From Thecamonas trahens ATCC 50062 (lineage: Eukaryota; Apusozoa; Apusomonadida; Apusomonadidae), in contig NW_013657669.1 in the NCBI RefSeq assembly GCF_000142905.1, positions 20,618 through 84,617 of the forward strand: 64,000 nt of DNA. The letters run 5' to 3'. A model generated the notes under the pieces. It searched no databases. It saw only the letters and a list, made by a program, of their open reading frames with translations, and was not told where the DNA came from. This document shows positions 38,401 to 45,810 of this stretch, piece after piece. The position numbers were made by a program, and so were the translations under genes. The first letter of the stretch is position 1. The number at the start of each line of letters is the position of its first letter.

Positions 38401-40940
38401 CCATAGGCAGCGGCGGGCCGCCATCGCTCACGATCACGTTCGCCGGGCATCTGTCAGCGATCCGAAGCAATGTCGCTGGCGGATCTGGCGGCGGCCTGGC
38501 GGTATCTGGCGCCGCCAACCTGACCATGGCCGCCGGCCGCCTCGTGCTCAACGCTGCACGACTTGGCGGCGCCATTGCGGTCACGCCGGCTCTCTACACG
38601 CTGCCGGCCTCGATGGCTCAGCTGGAGGGACTCACCGGAGGACCATGGCCGGCGCTCGCCATTGGCTCGGACGTTCTCATCGGCTCGCACACCGCCGACT
38701 ACGGCGGGCTCATCTTCGCCTGCGTACCGGGTTCGGCTCTGCCACGGCTCGCATTCTCGGCGATCGACGGCGACGCGCAGATTACAGCCGCCGTCGGTGG
38801 TGGGTATGGATACGTTTGCCCGGACACGGGGCTAGCGTCGGCGATGACGGCCGACGCGCCAACGAGCACGGTGTTCGCAGCGGATGGCTACGGCTCGCTG
38901 GTCGCCTCGCCGCCGATGACGGTGTCAGTCGCCGAGGCGTCGCTGCCGGCGGTTGCTGTTTCGGCACGGTCGTTCGGCGGCGGCACGATCGTCGCTTATG
39001 ATGCGCTTGGCACGGCCGTGGTCGATCCCAGCCTGAAGGCGAAGCTTGCGGTTGTGGACACAGGTGTGCTTCGTGGCGCCGAGCTCGGTATCGCTCTAGA
39101 CGGACAGGGTGGGACTGGGAGCTTGGCGGGGATCAGCCTCGGGCTCCCGCGGAGTGCCTTTGCGGCTGGCACCACAGTCAGCGGTGTGGTCGACATTGCG
39201 CTAGGCAGAGCGGTGGGCTCTCTGACTATCGAGATCAGCGCGTGCCCACCGGGCGAGGGCCGAGTCTCGGGCACAAACGATGTACTGGCGTGTGACGTGT
39301 GCGAGCCGGGCCTGTTTTCTCGAACGACATCGACCGAGCCGTGCGATGTTGTGCCCGATTGCGCGGCAAATCGCGTCCGGGGCGCGAGCGGCAGCAACGC
39401 CACGGTCGCGGCTTGCGTGTGCATGCCTGGCTTTTACAATCTCGCCCGAGATGAGGCTGGGGCGTGCTTGGCATGTCCAGAAGGCGCCGTTTGTGCCGGC
39501 GGCGACGCGCAGCCGCTAGCGGCAACGGGCTGGTTCCCATCCGAGCAGCCGGAAGTGTTCCTAGCATGCCCGGTAGCAAGTGCATGTACCGGCGACGGCA
39601 CCTGTCAGGCCGGTTACACGTCGCGGCTTTGCGCCGAGTGCGCGCGAGGATACTATCGGCTCGGCTCACGGTGCCTTCGATGCCGTGCTGGGGCGAACAG
39701 TGCCGTCGTAGTGGCACTGGTAGTCGGATGCCTGGCAGCGATAGCGATGATGCTAGGCTTCAACCTCTCGACCTCGCTGCACTACAAGTTTGCGTCCGTC
39801 ATGATCGGCTTTAACGCGCTGCAGATTGCAGCGCTGTACGGACGGCTGGATCTGGAATGGGGCGAGGTGGCTCGTGCGGTCTTCTCGTTTGCCTCTTCGC
39901 TCAACATCAACTTTGAGCTGACCTCGCCCGAATGCGCGGCGTCTGCAAATGCCGATGTCTGGGTCCTCAAGTGGGCGCTCGCGCTTGCGCTTCCGATCTT
40001 TGCGGCGCTTGCACTCGGCGCGGTCACGTGCTGCATCTTTGTGCCGATGCTGGCGTATGGGCTGCTGGACAATTTTGCCGCCTTTGAGGGCACCAACTGG
40101 AGCATGCTGCGATGGGCGGCGGGCCGGACGTGGTTCCAGATCCTGGTCCTCATCTACATGCCGCTCTGCTCGGCGGCGCTCTCGGTCTTTGGCTGTGAGC
40201 AGGCGAGGGACGGGCGATGGATCCTAGCCGCGGATCCGGCGCGAAGCTGTTACACAGCATCGTGGATGGGGCTTGCGGCCGTCGGCGGCAGCGCGGTGGG
40301 CGTGTATGCGCTTGGCGTCCCGATTTCAGTGTGGTACTTTCTCCGCAACCGGCGGCGAGTTCTCGACCGCGCCATCTTCTCGCTGCGCTACGCCTTTCTG
40401 GTGGCGCGATTCGAGAGCCGATGGTGGTGGTTCGAGGTGGTGATCATGGCGCGCAAGGTCGGTGTCGTCGCCGCCTTTACCTTTGTAGCCGGCGATGTCA
40501 ACAAGGCGCACCTCGGCGCTCTGCTGCTGTTTGTGGCGACCGTCCATCTTGCCGCGGCTCGGCCATATGGCGAAGAGCTGCACAACCGGATTGCCATCGG
40601 CGCAATGAGTGGCGCGTTTGTTGTCTTGTTTGCCGGCACAGGCGGCGAAGCAACGATGCGGACCGCGGGCGTCCTCGGCGGGCTGGCAATCTGTCTCGGC
40701 GTCATTGTCCTCGGCGTGGCTCTGGATCTTCGACGGATGGCAGCCGACGAGAAGGACGCGGATGCCGAGTTCTACTCTCCCGGTATGGTCCGCATGGACT
40801 CGGGCGAGGCCATTGTCATCCAGTCGCCGCGATCGTCGATCGCTGACGTCGAGCTCACCACTATGGTCGACGATGAGTGCTCGGATCACACCCGGGGCTC
40901 GCTCCTCGGGCCGCCATCTCCGATCAACACCATCGTGTAA
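35457..40940 (+). CDS. Giant FG-GAP / beta-helix / Cys-rich / multipass membrane protein
   Basis: 1,827 residues from ATG at 35457, which begins a signal peptide (MGKLLAIVVVATILLLFSG); an in-frame GTG at 35346 was rejected. Residues about 40-750 are a dozen or more FG-GAP/VCBS repeats with the Ca-binding turn D-x-N-x-D-x-x-x-D (for example DINADGAVDVV, DLDRDGTPDVF), predicted beta-propeller. Residues about 780-1050 form a right-handed beta-helix-like region with repeated SGGGLAV / GGAVRIL turns. A Cys-rich EphR/GCC-like stalk follows (about 1260-1410; CPEGAVCAGG). Residues about 1415-1757 contain eight to ten membrane spans, then a short cytosolic tail. Likely an adhesive or sensory surface protein; the frame is intact, unlike its relative at 8.7-15.1 kb. 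Confidence 0.85.
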   Translation: MGKLLAIVVVATILLLFSGTGFGSSCLLPSIPPQRAILSTTARGAWSAAPALLTPDGDMDLLVAISDDHQVVYFRDIAVTASPLSVLVTDALGKPRAVAAGLIDADDFVDVVVASLDEDALVWIANDGFGDFTSSLLNVLSPGIANMQGLAIHDMDGDGAIDLVGAGAIGPAAVRIWYAASPGSFPESTSIELATGYDGSNSVELVDLTRNNRADVLVAAPQANTVFYVPHIGNRTFAPPIVVASDVGNAVCTRAADLTGDGASDVVVAVAAEGAVVYFVNNGAGGFDSAARVTIATDTAQVWWIALGDINADGAVDVVSASATSGLIAWHVNLGRGSFAAGSQTIDTSLTNARFIGLEDLDRDGTPDVFVAADSAATVAWYANNGSAVAVAASSVTITTVAKRAKSIALADFNLDGTVDAAIASTSDDLFALYPNAGHGSFALATKTNVLTSLDGPIAVVAADLNADGLPDMICIAGDGLAVVMLNNPISPGTFASSPALRTDLCTTCPTPLAAAAGDLDSDGHLDVVLATSGSPSLLAFYNTGGSASFPAGAIALATGLGAVQDLVIADINGDARTDIVYVSSSTSTIAYLPGIGNGSFAPIPIPIAASGVSNVQALQLADLDANGSLDVIAALGSSMALVWIRSTSPGSFAPPATLATGAAFSSIAVGDINHDGVLDVVYAAHNSDEAGWIRGTSPGVFDPARIPFPEPAPLASDVVIADINADGLRDVVVSSAEDYTVRAFIAAAHMGSSPAHPTIDYPPARISPRPVYGAASYAHLNTLAATLRTASTCWPQRVHVAAQAPQLSGCSTAALIPIPVAARWTIAAPLDAPLAIDCHGGVLFAVHGELTLENLVITRTGSGTAADASSGLLVHGGLLTLRNATITDSTGSSDGGAVRILASGSLIASSSTFARNTAAGSGGALAVDAHADRVTLNDVTFVDNLAGRDGGAVVAAGGSIIATNVVVAGNSAAGSGGGVCAIGSGGPPSLTITFAGHLSAIRSNVAGGSGGGLAVSGAANLTMAAGRLVLNAARLGGAIAVTPALYTLPASMAQLEGLTGGPWPALAIGSDVLIGSHTADYGGLIFACVPGSALPRLAFSAIDGDAQITAAVGGGYGYVCPDTGLASAMTADAPTSTVFAADGYGSLVASPPMTVSVAEASLPAVAVSARSFGGGTIVAYDALGTAVVDPSLKAKLAVVDTGVLRGAELGIALDGQGGTGSLAGISLGLPRSAFAAGTTVSGVVDIALGRAVGSLTIEISACPPGEGRVSGTNDVLACDVCEPGLFSRTTSTEPCDVVPDCAANRVRGASGSNATVAACVCMPGFYNLARDEAGACLACPEGAVCAGGDAQPLAATGWFPSEQPEVFLACPVASACTGDGTCQAGYTSRLCAECARGYYRLGSRCLRCRAGANSAVVVALVVGCLAAIAMMLGFNLSTSLHYKFASVMIGFNALQIAALYGRLDLEWGEVARAVFSFASSLNINFELTSPECAASANADVWVLKWALALALPIFAALALGAVTCCIFVPMLAYGLLDNFAAFEGTNWSMLRWAAGRTWFQILVLIYMPLCSAALSVFGCEQARDGRWILAADPARSCYTASWMGLAAVGGSAVGVYALGVPISVWYFLRNRRRVLDRAIFSLRYAFLVARFESRWWWFEVVIMARKVGVVAAFTFVAGDVNKAHLGALLLFVATVHLAAARPYGEELHNRIAIGAMSGAFVVLFAGTGGEATMRTAGVLGGLAICLGVIVLGVALDLRRMAADEKDADAEFYSPGMVRMDSGEAIVIQSPRSSIADVELTTMVDDECSDHTRGSLLGPPSPINTIV

Positions 40941-41012
40941 CCGAGTAACACTAACTGCGGGGCTCTGTGTACGGGAGTGGTCTTCAATGTGCGTCGGGTA
41001 CATGTACCTCGC

Positions 41013-41749
41013 TCAAGCGTTGATCTTCTTCTGCTGAACCTCCTGCGGCATGTTCTGCATCTGCTGAAGCTTCTGGGCGGCCAGCTGCATCTGGTAAGCC
41101 TTCTGGTTGAGCTTGGCAACCTTCTTCTGCGCAGCCTGGACCACACCCTCCTTTGCGGTGATAGCGCCATCGAGGCGACCCATCTCTGCGGTGATGTACT
41201 CGAGCCGCTTCTCGACGTTCTGCTTTGCCTCATCGACATCCTGCAGCACCAGTGCAGGACCGATGAGCTTGAACACCCTCGCGTCATCATCCAGCAGATC
41301 AAACTCCTCCTTGACCATGGTGTTCTCGTTGAGCCGAGCCGCGTAGCCCGCCCGTGACTGAACGAGCTTGTTGAGCTCTAGCACCGTCACCCATACACCA
41401 ACCACGCCCAATTCAGAGCCCACCACAGAGTAAGTAAGCCAATGACCTGGTAACTCGTCCACCAGCAAAGCCCAGCTCCCCACCACTCGCTTTCACCCTG
41501 CCGACTGTGGCGCCCCGCCCGCTCTGCCGCCCCCCGCCCGCGCTCCCCGCCCCCCCATCCCACCCCCACCGCCACCTAGCGGGGGCACAAGAGGAGGAAG
41601 GAAGAGGTGTTGAGGTTGGAAAATGGAGCAAGGGCATGGAGAACAAGTTGGAGAAGGTACGTACCCACTTGTGCGGTCTGCTCCTCGTGCATGGCGCTCT
41701 CAATGTCTGCAGAAAGTTGGTTCAGCTGCTCGGGTGTCAGGCCGGACAT
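41013..41749 (-). CDS. PFDN6: Prefoldin subunit 6, two exons
   Basis: Exon 1 41749-41665 (28 codons plus one base), intron 41378-41664 (donor GTACGT, acceptor GCTAG), exon 2 41377-41013; 149 residues. The join gives QTAQVELNKLVQSR, matching the first coiled helix of PFDN6. Then LNENTMVKEEFDLLDDDARVF, KLIGPALVLQD and KRLEYITAEM are diagnostic. Prefoldin 6 is a beta-type subunit of the hexameric chaperone that hands unfolded actin and tubulin to CCT. The C-terminal helix ends Gln/Met-rich. Confidence 0.95.
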
Positions 41750-42361
41750 GGTGCTGGGGGAGGAAAGGGGGGTCAAGTGGTCGACTGCGTCACCGGTTGC
41801 CATGGCGCTGGCATTGTCATCACCACACCGATGGAGACACCGACTCCAAACCAATGGTCAGATGCAGTTGCAAATACAGATTATGTTGGATAGCTGTGGT
41901 GGGCTTTGGCCAGACCGCCCCTGTCTGCCCGCCTCCGCCCCTGCCCCTGATCCTTGTGCGCACAGCAGGCAGGGGGGAGGCGGCGATCAAGGGCGATCGA
42001 GGGCGATCAAGCTCGTAGCAGTGTGCCCGAGGCAAAAGCTGACCCTCTCGGATGGTTGGTGAAGAGTAAACTTCCGCACTGGGTGAGTGTGGCGAGCAAG
42101 AGCGGGTGATCATGACCAACCACGACTGATCATGACCGACCATGACCGATGAAGGGCGATCAAGATCAATGAATGGCTATCAAGGCCATATCAGGAACAC
42201 GTCCGTGAAGAAACTCTCCCCTTTCCACAGGTTGGCGATGGCTGCCGTCTGTTTAGCACTCGGCCGATGCTGGCGGTGTGTGGGTGTGGCTCCATCACGA
42301 CTCAACTCGCTCAGAGGCAGCAAGTCGCTCATATCCCACCTCCACCCCACCACCCTCCGCC
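41750..42361. other. Divergent intergenic region, PFDN6 / LpxC
   Basis: 612 bases. Short imperfect repeats of gatcatgaccaaccacgac and gggcgatcaag occur at 41985-42180. No targeting exon for LpxC was established, though an ATG at 42238 opens an Arg/Cys-rich frame that is out of phase with it. Confidence 0.5.
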
Positions 42362-43279
42362 ATGCACACTCTTGCACGCAGAGTTGTTGTATCTGGTATT
42401 GGTCTACACTCGGGGCGCCCGGCGAGTGTCTCCCTTGCTCCGCTTCCTCACCACTCCCCTCATCCACATCTTGTGACTGCTCAGCTCAATGGCGTCATGA
42501 CTCCGCTGGCGCCTGCCTTGGTCTCAGAGACTACTCTGGCGACAACCTTGTCCATCGGTCGGTGCTCTGTGGCCACGGTTGAGCATATGATGTCAGCTCT
42601 GGTAGGCTCCGGCATCGATGCTGCGATCATCGAGATTGAGGCCAATCAAGGTGCCGATACGGTGGAGATGCCCATTCTCGACGGGTCAGCGTCCGAGTGG
42701 GTGCAGGCTATCGCCTCGTGCGGCCGCGCCGAGCTTAGCGGCGACACCTCGTCAGCAACCTGCGCGCTGCTCGCGCCTCTCGATCGCCCGCTGAGGGTTG
42801 ACGATCCTAAGGGTACCAACGGCTTCATCGCATATAGCCCGGGAGCAGCGGCCGATCCGGACGTGTGCTCGCTGGACGTCTCGGTCGTCTATCCCGCACT
42901 CGGCAAGCAGCAGCTCTGCTGGGATTTTGATCCGTGGACAGAGGCTGGACGTGCGGCATACGCCGCAGACATCGCCCCGGCCCGCACATTCACCTTTGAG
43001 AGCGAGCTCGACGCACTGCGCGCCGCTGGACTCGCCGCCGGCGGCTCGCTGCACAATGCGCTCGTCTACACCGCGTCTGGTGCGCTGTATTCTGACCAGA
43101 GTCGCGACATGCTGCGTTTTCCCGACGACGAGGCCGTCCGCCACAAGACGCTTGACCTCATCGGCGACCTCACCCTCGCACCTGCCGCCTTTCATCGCCT
43201 CCGCGGCGGAGTCGTCGTCGCCCACAAGCCCGGCCACGCTCTCAACGTTGCATTTGCCGCCGCCCTCGCCGCTCTCTAG
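42362..43279 (+). CDS. LPXC: UDP-3-O-acyl-GlcNAc deacetylase (LpxC), eukaryotic copy
   Basis: 305 residues from ATG at 42362, the same length as the E. coli enzyme. LpxC is the zinc amidase that commits UDP-acyl-GlcNAc to lipid A synthesis. All key motifs are present: RRVVVSGIGLHSGRP at the N-terminus, the VEHMMSAL block with catalytic Glu and zinc-ligand His, TFTFESELDALRAAGLAAGG with HNALV, RHKTLDLIGDL with the other zinc ligands (His, Asp), and AHKPGHALN with the catalytic His. Plants keep LpxC in mitochondria. No presequence is obvious here, so location is open; a short upstream exon could supply one. Confidence 0.93.
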   Translation: MHTLARRVVVSGIGLHSGRPASVSLAPLPHHSPHPHLVTAQLNGVMTPLAPALVSETTLATTLSIGRCSVATVEHMMSALVGSGIDAAIIEIEANQGADTVEMPILDGSASEWVQAIASCGRAELSGDTSSATCALLAPLDRPLRVDDPKGTNGFIAYSPGAAADPDVCSLDVSVVYPALGKQQLCWDFDPWTEAGRAAYAADIAPARTFTFESELDALRAAGLAAGGSLHNALVYTASGALYSDQSRDMLRFPDDEAVRHKTLDLIGDLTLAPAAFHRLRGGVVVAHKPGHALNVAFAAALAAL

Positions 43280-43723
43280 CCCGCGCATCAGCGTGCAAAC
43301 GAATGGCACTTGCGTCTACAGATGCACTTGTCCTTGTCTTTTCTTGTCACACTTGTGGCAATGAGCGAGTTCGAGGAAGTGGTCCCACACTGTGCCCTTT
43401 GTGTATGAGCCTTTAACGAAAAATGCATGCGACACATTCTTGCGCCCTCAAAGAGCCTCCCCATCTTCATCTCCCACGCCCACAACACATAACACCTACT
43501 GTTCTCAGAAGCCTTGGATCGGCACCAAAGCTGGCCTCCTTGGCCTCCCTTGAGCCCGATCTCAAAGTCTTTGCTGTGCGCGTTGGCTAGAACTTTTTTC
43601 CACCACCACCATCTGATACGGCGGTGAACGTCACACTCAGCGACACCTTAAAACGGCGCGATTTGCAACGGAACCTTATTGGAGCGTCACATACATCCCT
43701 CCTCTTACACACCGCATCACGCC
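43280..43723. other. Intergenic region after LpxC
   Basis: 444 bases with lower GC than the genes. Short open frames on both strands show no family features. Nothing supported. Confidence 0.5.
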
Positions 43724-44497
43724 ATGATGGCACGTCTCCAATCCCACGAACGTACGCCCATGAACGTCACCTCCGTCAACGCACCCAGAAGACCTCCGCT
43801 GTCGGGCTCGGCACACAGCTCGTCTGGCGCGTCATCGCCGGCTGACCTGCCGTTTCCGGCCAACCCGGATTTTCCCAGCACCATCGCCACCAACGTCCAC
43901 ATCATCATGTCACAACTCGTCATCGGTATCGTTTTGGCTGCCGGTGGAGTGCAGCAGGCGCTTGGCAAGCTCCTTGCCATCCGCGAATCTATCGCCGGCA
44001 CCATCCAAGGCGATGTCATTTGTGCCGTCGCTCACCAGTTCTCTGTTGATGACGCTATGCTACTTCTTGACGTCCTCGGCTCGAACCGCGGCAAGACGAT
44101 CATCATCCTCGCAGCAGTTCAAAATCAGGCCGAGCTTGTTCGCCGGCTCGCCCCCATGGCTGACTGGACCAAGGCCATGCACTCGGCGTCACAAGCACTC
44201 ATCCGCGCTGCCGAGAACGGCGCCGAGGACGCCGTCGCCACACTCCTCGACTTTGTGCCCCATCGTGGCAGGCCGATCAACGGCTACGTCCGCATCCTCG
44301 CCCTCCGCCACGCCCGCCGCCATCGCTACTATGGCATCGTCGAGCTCTTTGACAACGACGCTACAACGCTGGCAGCACTCGCCACCATCGATGACGGCGA
44401 CTTTTCCGATCCCGACTACCTGGCTCTCCTCGACGAGATGTACATCCAGTCTGCGGTCGACGACTCGTTCACGCCCGACACAGCACCAATGGCATAG
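43724..44497 (+). CDS. Unrecognised 257-residue helical protein
   Basis: ATG at 43724 (followed immediately by a second ATG); an upstream TTG-initiated extension was rejected. The first 60 residues are Pro/Ser-rich. From about residue 65 to 215 the pattern is helical, with hydrophobic blocks HIIMSQLVIGIVLAAGG, AMLLLDVLGSNRGKTIII and SASQALIRAAENGAEDAVATLL. The last block resembles one ankyrin repeat (A-x-x-NG-x-x-D-x-V-x-x-LL), so a degenerate ankyrin or other helical-repeat protein is possible. The C-terminus is acidic. Function unknown; its stop lies 31 bases from the convergent RPGRIP1-type gene. Confidence 0.65.
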   Translation: MMARLQSHERTPMNVTSVNAPRRPPLSGSAHSSSGASSPADLPFPANPDFPSTIATNVHIIMSQLVIGIVLAAGGVQQALGKLLAIRESIAGTIQGDVICAVAHQFSVDDAMLLLDVLGSNRGKTIIILAAVQNQAELVRRLAPMADWTKAMHSASQALIRAAENGAEDAVATLLDFVPHRGRPINGYVRILALRHARRHRYYGIVELFDNDATTLAALATIDDGDFSDPDYLALLDEMYIQSAVDDSFTPDTAPMA

Positions 44498-44528
44498 CTC
44501 TACAGCGGCGATGTATTTACTTGTTGGG

Positions 44529-45581
44529 TCATCTCCGCCGCCGTGTGGCCCTCAGCGCAGCAGGCGTCGGTCGCCGCGACGATGCCGGCGTCGGCGACCG
44601 CGATCGCGACCGCGACCGCGCTCCCGCGCGCTCCCGTCGCGTCGCCTCATATACTCGCTTTTGAGCCGCAAGTAGTGACTGCCGCAACACAATGGAGACC
44701 CGCAGCGTGCCGGCCGGCACCAGCTTGTGCTTGGGCACGAGTGATGGGCCGAGTGCCGATCGCAGCTTGAGCAGCGTCAGATCTTCGTGGATAAAGTCCA
44801 TTCCACCGTGGTCCAGGATGTCTCCAAGGTGGACCTGGGCGTAAGCAATCTCTTGGTCGGGTACCGGCAGCGAGGTGTCGAGGACTGAGAAGACCAGGTA
44901 CGGTTCGAGGGCGTCGTCGGGCCATGGCAGGCCGGCCACAACGGCGTCGAGCCTGCGGGCGCCCTCGGAGCCCGGAGCGAGATCAAAGACCTTGCGCGAG
45001 CCGTGCTGCCCGACGCATGCCTCCAACCACACGTTGAGAAAGTTGTACGAGACCTTGAGCGCCGAGACGTTGGTCACGGCCTCGCCTGCGACGTCGAACA
45101 CAGCGTCCGCATCAAGCTCCAGCGCCTCGACCTGGATGACCCCGATGGTATCGATGGGTGGCAGCGGCGGCTTTCCACTCCTTCTCGGCGTGCCATTTGT
45201 CTGCATCCGGCTGCGTCGACGTCCAGCCGAGCGGCCTCCGCCTCGGCGCCCGTCTGACGCTCCGCTCGACGACGGAGGCGCGGACGACGCCGCCGGTGGG
45301 ACAAGGCCGAGGCGGCGAGCTGCCGCCGACGTTGTGGGCGGCGGGCGGATGTTGGCGATGGGTGGCGGGAGTAGCGAGTCGAGGTCGCGGAGGGCGGCGA
45401 CTCGGCGTAGGCTCGCCAACCGAAGTCGTGCGGCCTTGGTTGCCCTGCTCGGCGAAGCCAAGCTGCCCGGAGCCGAGTCGGCCACGAGCACCACGTCCGA
45501 GCCAGCCGGCTGGAGCAGTGGCGCAAAGGCTTCGATGGTCGGGTGCGAGGTCTGCATGGTAGAGCCGGCCCATGACTCCAT
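44529..45581 (-). CDS. RPGRIP1/RPGRIP1L-type C2 (RPGR-interacting) domain protein
   Basis: 350 residues from ATG at 45581. The first 140 residues are disordered and Arg/Pro/Ser-rich. From about 145 to 300 the sequence fits the C-terminal C2-like RPGR-interacting domain of RPGRIP1/RPGRIP1L: IGVIQVEALELDADAVFDVA, SALKVSYNFLNVWLE, YLVFSVLDTSLPVPDQEIAY, AQVHLGDILDHGGMD and GTLRVSIVLRQSLLAA. In animals this domain binds RPGR and NPHP4 at the ciliary transition zone. The upstream coiled coils and first C2 domains of full RPGRIP1L are absent, so this is a short, single-domain version. The tail is Arg/Ser-rich. Confidence 0.78.
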   Translation of the reverse strand: MESWAGSTMQTSHPTIEAFAPLLQPAGSDVVLVADSAPGSLASPSRATKAARLRLASLRRVAALRDLDSLLPPPIANIRPPPTTSAAARRLGLVPPAASSAPPSSSGASDGRRGGGRSAGRRRSRMQTNGTPRRSGKPPLPPIDTIGVIQVEALELDADAVFDVAGEAVTNVSALKVSYNFLNVWLEACVGQHGSRKVFDLAPGSEGARRLDAVVAGLPWPDDALEPYLVFSVLDTSLPVPDQEIAYAQVHLGDILDHGGMDFIHEDLTLLKLRSALGPSLVPKHKLVPAGTLRVSIVLRQSLLAAQKRVYEATRRERAGARSRSRSRSPTPASSRRPTPAALRATRRRR

Positions 45582-45810
45582 TACGCCACAAGGCCTGCTC
45601 CCAAGAGAGCCGTTGCGCTCTCCCCCCGCTGACTTGCTCAGCAACGGCCTGTCTCGGCCTCCACCCGCTCGCTCGACCGGGTGTCCGTTGTGGCCGTTAG
45701 TGACCCGGTGGAATGCGGCGGGTGGGCTGCGAATTGTTTTTAGCCGGCGCCAACGTTTGCGAGCTACGTTGTTTACGTGGGAGGTGCGCGACTACCGAAC
45801 TGTTAGAGGC

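Noticed and set aside
42142-42582. Mitochondrial presequence for LpxC from an upstream ATG (42238)
   Set aside because: The frame does not match LpxC and no splice pair that would join it could be established.
43280-43723. tRNA or other structured RNA after LpxC
   Set aside because: No GTTCRA-type T-loop with pairing stems was found on either strand.
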